From Polychytrium aggregatum (lineage: Eukaryota; Chytridiomycota; Chytridiomycetes; Polychytriales), in the NCBI RefSeq assembly GCF_025602895.1, contig NW_026516520.1:1-26929 (forward strand): 26,929 nt of DNA, in the 5' to 3' direction. The stretch's first letter is position 1; every line of letters begins with the position of its first letter. Positions 22,876 to 26,929 of this stretch are shown here, one piece after another. The notes under the pieces are model-generated. The model had not been told where the DNA came from and did no database searches. It worked only from the letters and a program-made list of their open reading frames with translations. The position numbers were made by a program, and so were the translations under genes.

Positions 22876-25800
22876 ATGTCGGACCCCCAAACCAGCGGAT
22901 CGCAGACCATCGCGTCGAGCAAGCGCAAGGAGTCGGTCAAGTCCAGCCAAATATCGCTGAAGAAGGATCCTTCGCTGTCGGGGACGGCCGATCATCTTGA
23001 CGCCAACCAAGCCGCCGATGGGAAGCCCAAGACACCATCCAGCGGGCTCGCCAAAGCCGAGTCTGTGAGTCTTGGCCAAAAGTCCGAGGCGAGCACGGTC
23101 CATCACGGCCTCGAGGAAGCCGCCTCCACCGATGTTCAGACGACCGCTGGCCAGCCAAGGCTGGTTGCAGGTGGAGAAATCCAGGTCGATGGCATCATGC
23201 CTCTGTTTTTGACGGGCACCACCCAGGAGATGTTTAAAATCAAGGGCGGCGAGGATCTCACCCTCGAGAACCCCATGCGGATGATTCCCAAGGCCGATCT
23301 GCTGGCCGATATCCACGCCCGTGCCGCCATCTCGGACTTTTCCCCGGCCAAGCAGATCATCAATGTGAGGATGCTTTGATTTGCTGCCCCCGCCCAACGA
23401 GCCTGGTCTTGCGCCGAACTAACCAGACGAGCTTGCTGTGGCTTTGGTCAGGAATATCCGCAAGAGGAGCTGCTCGTTCACTGGGATCCCGAGTTCAAGT
23501 ATGGACAGAACTTTTTCCTCTTCATCAAGCCGGAGGCTGTGGAGATTCTGTTGAAGGTGGGTCATCGGAGAAGGAGCCTCGGGCCCAGAGGCTTGGGTCG
23601 GTCCTCTCATGGAACGCGTGCTTGATGCCAAATGACGGACCTTGGTTGGTCCTGGTGTCGATTGGTTCCTGGTGTCGATTGGTTCCTTGTGTCGATTGGT
23701 TCCTGGCTGTGGCTGACCGACCTTCACTGCAGCCGATTGTCGTCGAGGCCGCCCCGGAAGAACTTCAAGCCTCTGTTACGTCGGCAAAGAAGGAAAAAGA
23801 GCGACACAAATGGGAGTGTCTGGGGAGCGACAAGGAAATCGATGCCGAACGAATGGAGAACACCCGTCCGTTGGTATGTGGGAGCGCGACGGCGACCTCT
23901 GCCATCCACCTCGTCCGTATGCTGCGTTGGCTACGGTTTGGACTGGGCACTTTGTCTGCTGCTACTTGGGATCGTTGGCGAGTATTTTTCTATCTGACCC
24001 TATGGCTCTATCCAACACCTCGACCAGATCAACATCCGCATGTCCAGGAAGCGGAGGGACTTTCTTCTCTCGTGCAAATTTGGCGATCGCGATGCCAGCG
24101 ACGGATTTCTGGAGTGCAAGCCGTTCCGAGACCCGACCTACGATATCACGCGCATGGAGCTGCCAAAGTGCATACAAGTAAGGGCTTTGTCGTCAGCGCT
24201 ACTCGAATCGATGTTTGGCTACACCATGACTGGGCATGCATTCTCACGCTCGTACTGACGTTCTGATGGCGGCCACCACAGGCCGTCGCCCAGCTGATTG
24301 ACGCCACAATCCAGACTACGTGGTGAGTCTGGAAACTATGATCAAGAGCGATGGCAAATGGAAGCACGGATCAATGGCGCCCGTGTCTGGTGCCAGAGCC
24401 TTACCATGCCGCAACGAATGCCTTGCTGGATGTGCCGACTTCTGACCTTGCTCACTGCCCAAGGTCGCGAGCCACAAATGCATCTGTGCAATATGAGCCC
24501 GCGATGATGAACAGCGAAGAACAGGAGCTTCTGTTTGGATCCGAGTCGTTCTACCAGTTCATCCACGAGTCGTCTCCAATGTAAGTTGGCGCCCTTCATG
24601 GCTGTCTTTTGGCGCTGACGAGCCGCTCGATAGCTAACGGTGTCTGTTGGATAGGTTCGAGCACGCTATCCAGCAGAACGAGATCATGGATATATTTATC
24701 GATGAGTACAAGGAATTGGGTGAAGAGGACGCTACCATTGAGCAGGGTGCACACGCACAGCTCCAGGTATGTCGACGGGCCGACGCAGCCCCACCCAGCG
24801 ACCAGCGATTGGGTGTGTAGAGCGAGGTTGGTGTCGACCGTACCGCTGCATTCTGTTTGGCTCGCTACTCGGTTTGCCAGCCGAAAGGTGCTCACCAACA
24901 ATCGTTGTTGCATATGCGTGCTCCTCAGGAATACCAATCATTCACAGACCTGAAGCATAGCAAGGACAGATCCATTTCGTGTGTAGACTGGCACCCAATC
25001 CAAACAGGTACGGCAATTACCATTCATCGCTCTCGACTACGCCGGAGGCATATACAGATGAAACCCAAAGCTCAAACACCTCGGGTGCACTCGAAGTGAA
25101 GCTCATCGATGCGGAACCGGCTATTTAATCCATAATCACGTCAGGCGTTGTTGCTATTTCATGCGCGCATCGACTCACGTTTGACGATAGAGTTGAGTCT
25201 GGACTCATGTTCCGCGCACACAAGTCGCTGCTCTTAATCTGGAGCTTTCACGACCCTATCCACCCACAGGTAGATTTATGCTTGTGTCTGTGCTGCCCGC
25301 CAGAACGAGCGCTTGAGCAGCCATCGCAGCTGCAGCGAACGAGCCTTCGTGCTATGCTCGCTCATTCCATGGTTTGGATGGATCTGACACTCTCGATCAC
25401 ACAAAGCTTATCCTTGAGGCGCCGGACGATATAATGTGTTTTCAAATTCAATCCTCGCGATACCAATATCATCGCTGGAGGGTGCATCAATGGGCAGGTG
25501 CGGTGCGGTGCGGTGCGGTGCATAGTGCCCCATGCAGACATGTCTTGCTACATGACATGCAACCAAGTCTGTGTCGCTTCGGACCATGTATCTCCGCTAT
25601 TTGCTGCTCGGACTAATGCTTCTCAAATGATTGCCCAGATCATTCTGTGGGACATTGCTGAGTATGAAGATAAACTCAAAACAAACCGCAAAGCCAAAAG
25701 TGCCAACGAAGATACCTCTGGCAACAAAGTCATCAGCAACCGCCATGTCGAGATGGCCCCTATCAAATACTTTGCTGTTTCCTCGATTGAACTCAGTCAC

Positions 25801-26836
25801 AAGGGTCCGATCTCGGACTTGCACTGGCTTCCCAAGAACATGGAGGTGAGTGAACTGCCGTTTTGGATGTTGCAGCAGCCAACGTGCTGGAAAGAATTTA
25901 AAGTCGCCGAGACTGAGTCGATTCTCCTGCCGCACTATCTTGAGTCGGGCCCTGCACGCTCCTAATTCCGTGCTCTCTCTATCCTCTGGTACCTGTGTTT
26001 CGCGCGTCGACTTTGACTCCCACGGCTGCGTGCAGCTCAACCACAGCGGCGAGTTTGCAGAGAGCGCCGAAAACGGACACAAGCAGCTCATCACTGCCTC
26101 GGTTGACGGACATGTTGCGTTCTGGGATACGCGCGCCAAGAAGGAGCTCAAGGCCCTTGATCTCGTGTGGAAGCCGTTTCTTCGGGTGCGTTAGTCTGAC
26201 GGCGGGCATGAAAATCGACTGTGTAACGATATGCAAGAAACACCGCCGAGACACTCTGACCCTCGATCTATCCGTAGGTACCGTTGAGTGCCATGGACAA
26301 CACCTATGACTATGGTTTGACAAAGATCAGCATCCGAACGCAAATCACGACTGAGAAGAGCGGATCAGGTGGGCGGACGTTCCCTGGAACTCTCTTCCTC
26401 TCTCAGCACCCCAGCGGAGAAGCGCACTCGGCTCGTGTGGGAATATCGGATACTCCCCCATTCAAACGACTCGTTGATGTGTGGCTTGCCGTTTCTGAGG
26501 GCTCGTGGAGGTGGATTAGCACTGGAGTGCGGCCTCATTACGACAGTCATAGAGCAAGCCTTACGCCTCTCGGTCCATCCCTTGATTACCGACAGAGGCG
26601 GATCTCACACAGGCATCCGAGTCCAAGGACGGAGATCAGGCGAGAGCCAAGAAGGCGACTCCAGGCAACGGGTTCAGCAGCAAATTTTACTGTGCCACTG
26701 AGGTGGGTGCGGCATTCGGAGCGATGCTGTCGTGGTGCTCTAGCTGTGCTGCAAGAATATTGACTTCTCCCGCTTATTCAGGAGGGTGATCTTATATACG
26801 CCGACTGGGTCGCCGAAAAGACAACCGAAGAAAAAG
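22876..26836 (+). CDS. DNAI3: Axonemal dynein intermediate chain DNAI3/WDR63, 3' end beyond the window
   Basis: DNAI3 (WDR63; Chlamydomonas IC140) is a WD-repeat intermediate chain of the I1/f inner dynein arm of motile flagella. Exons: 22876-23364, 23452-23556, 23733-23873, 24028-24177, 24282-24322, 24464-24580, 24655-24766, 24929-25007, 25145-25269, 25407-25497, 25639-25845, 26036-26185, 26278-26368, 26596-26702, 26782-26836; coding continues past the right edge. About 686 aa are covered. After a Ser/Lys-rich leader (to about residue 110), family blocks follow: RAAISDFSPAKQIINEYP, HWDPEFKYGQNFFLF, SRKRRDF, AIQQNEIMD, EYQSFTDL, CVDWHP, LLIWSFHDPIHPQ, LILEAPDDIMCF, NIIAGGCINGQ, IILWDI, FAVSSIE, DLHWLP, ITASVDGHVAFWDTRAKK and EGDLIYADW. 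In exon 10 one extra T at 25439-25442 shifts the frame between DDIMCF and the next block; no intron fits. All other phases agree. The call is firm. Confidence 0.93.
23651..23701. repeat. 17-bp tandem repeat in DNAI3 intron 2
   Basis: Two perfect copies of CCTGGTGTCGATTGGTT and a third with one change (CCTTGTG...), followed by a short partial copy. It lies between exons 2 and 3. Confidence 0.9.
25497..25521. repeat. (GGTGC)5 repeat at the DNAI3 exon 10 donor
   Basis: Five perfect GGTGC units begin at the last base of exon 10, so the splice donor used (GTGCGG at 25498) is the first of several near-identical potential donors spaced 5 nt apart. Confidence 0.85.
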
Positions 26837-26929
26837 GTAGGGGACGACTTTGTGTGCTGGCACGAGAGCAGTAGTCAGCACGAATTACGAGGGACAGTGA
26901 GGTGTGGCAGGGTCGGATCGCTTCAGCAT

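Overview
The window is nuclear DNA of an intron-rich, GC-rich fungus. Introns are short (mostly 65-290 nt), begin GTAAGT, GTATGT or GTGAGT, and often carry a CTAAC-like branch site. The rightmost gene encodes DNAI3/WDR63, an intermediate chain of the axonemal I1 inner dynein arm, which is kept only by organisms that build motile flagella. A fungus with compact introns plus an axonemal dynein chain points to a zoosporic lineage (chytrid or relative). This is inference; no taxonomic marker is present.

Layout, left to right. (1) 127-3276, plus strand: ASNSD1-type asparagine-synthetase-like protein in nine exons, including a 14-nt micro-exon. Its N-terminal amidotransferase region contains two reading-frame breaks that no GT-AG intron explains. 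(2) 3812-8405, plus: a membrane-anchored two-domain amidohydrolase in 11 exons (962 aa predicted), with a metal-competent first half and a second half lacking the HxH motif. (3) 9549-11109, minus: a proline-rich protein with two C-terminal C2H2 zinc fingers, the second split by an intron. (4) 11110-15252: about 4 kb with no recognisable gene but many tandem and simple repeats, including seven 21-bp units, a TGATGTGATG-type satellite and (CTG)11. (5) 15253-17577, plus: CSN5, the COP9 signalosome deneddylase, nine exons, 333 aa, JAMM motif intact. (6) 17959-19766, plus: YJU2B/CCDC130, a CWC16-family splicing factor whose first exon is only 7 nt. (7) about 20986-22083, plus: a candidate small gene (146 aa if spliced as modelled) of no family I recognise. 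(8) 22876 to the right edge, plus: DNAI3, first 15 exons, with one extra T in a T-run breaking the frame in exon 10; it is cut off by the window end.

The genes do not form a pathway. They are housekeeping genes (deneddylation, splicing, nitrogen metabolism), a transcription factor and a flagellar gene side by side, as is usual for a eukaryotic chromosome. The most interesting points are the unrecognised small gene beside the axonemal dynein gene, the amidohydrolase with a decayed second catalytic half, the micro-exons, and the repeat-rich 4-kb interval. Exon boundaries were assigned by hand from splice signals, phase agreement and remembered protein-family similarity; no alignment or transcript data was available.
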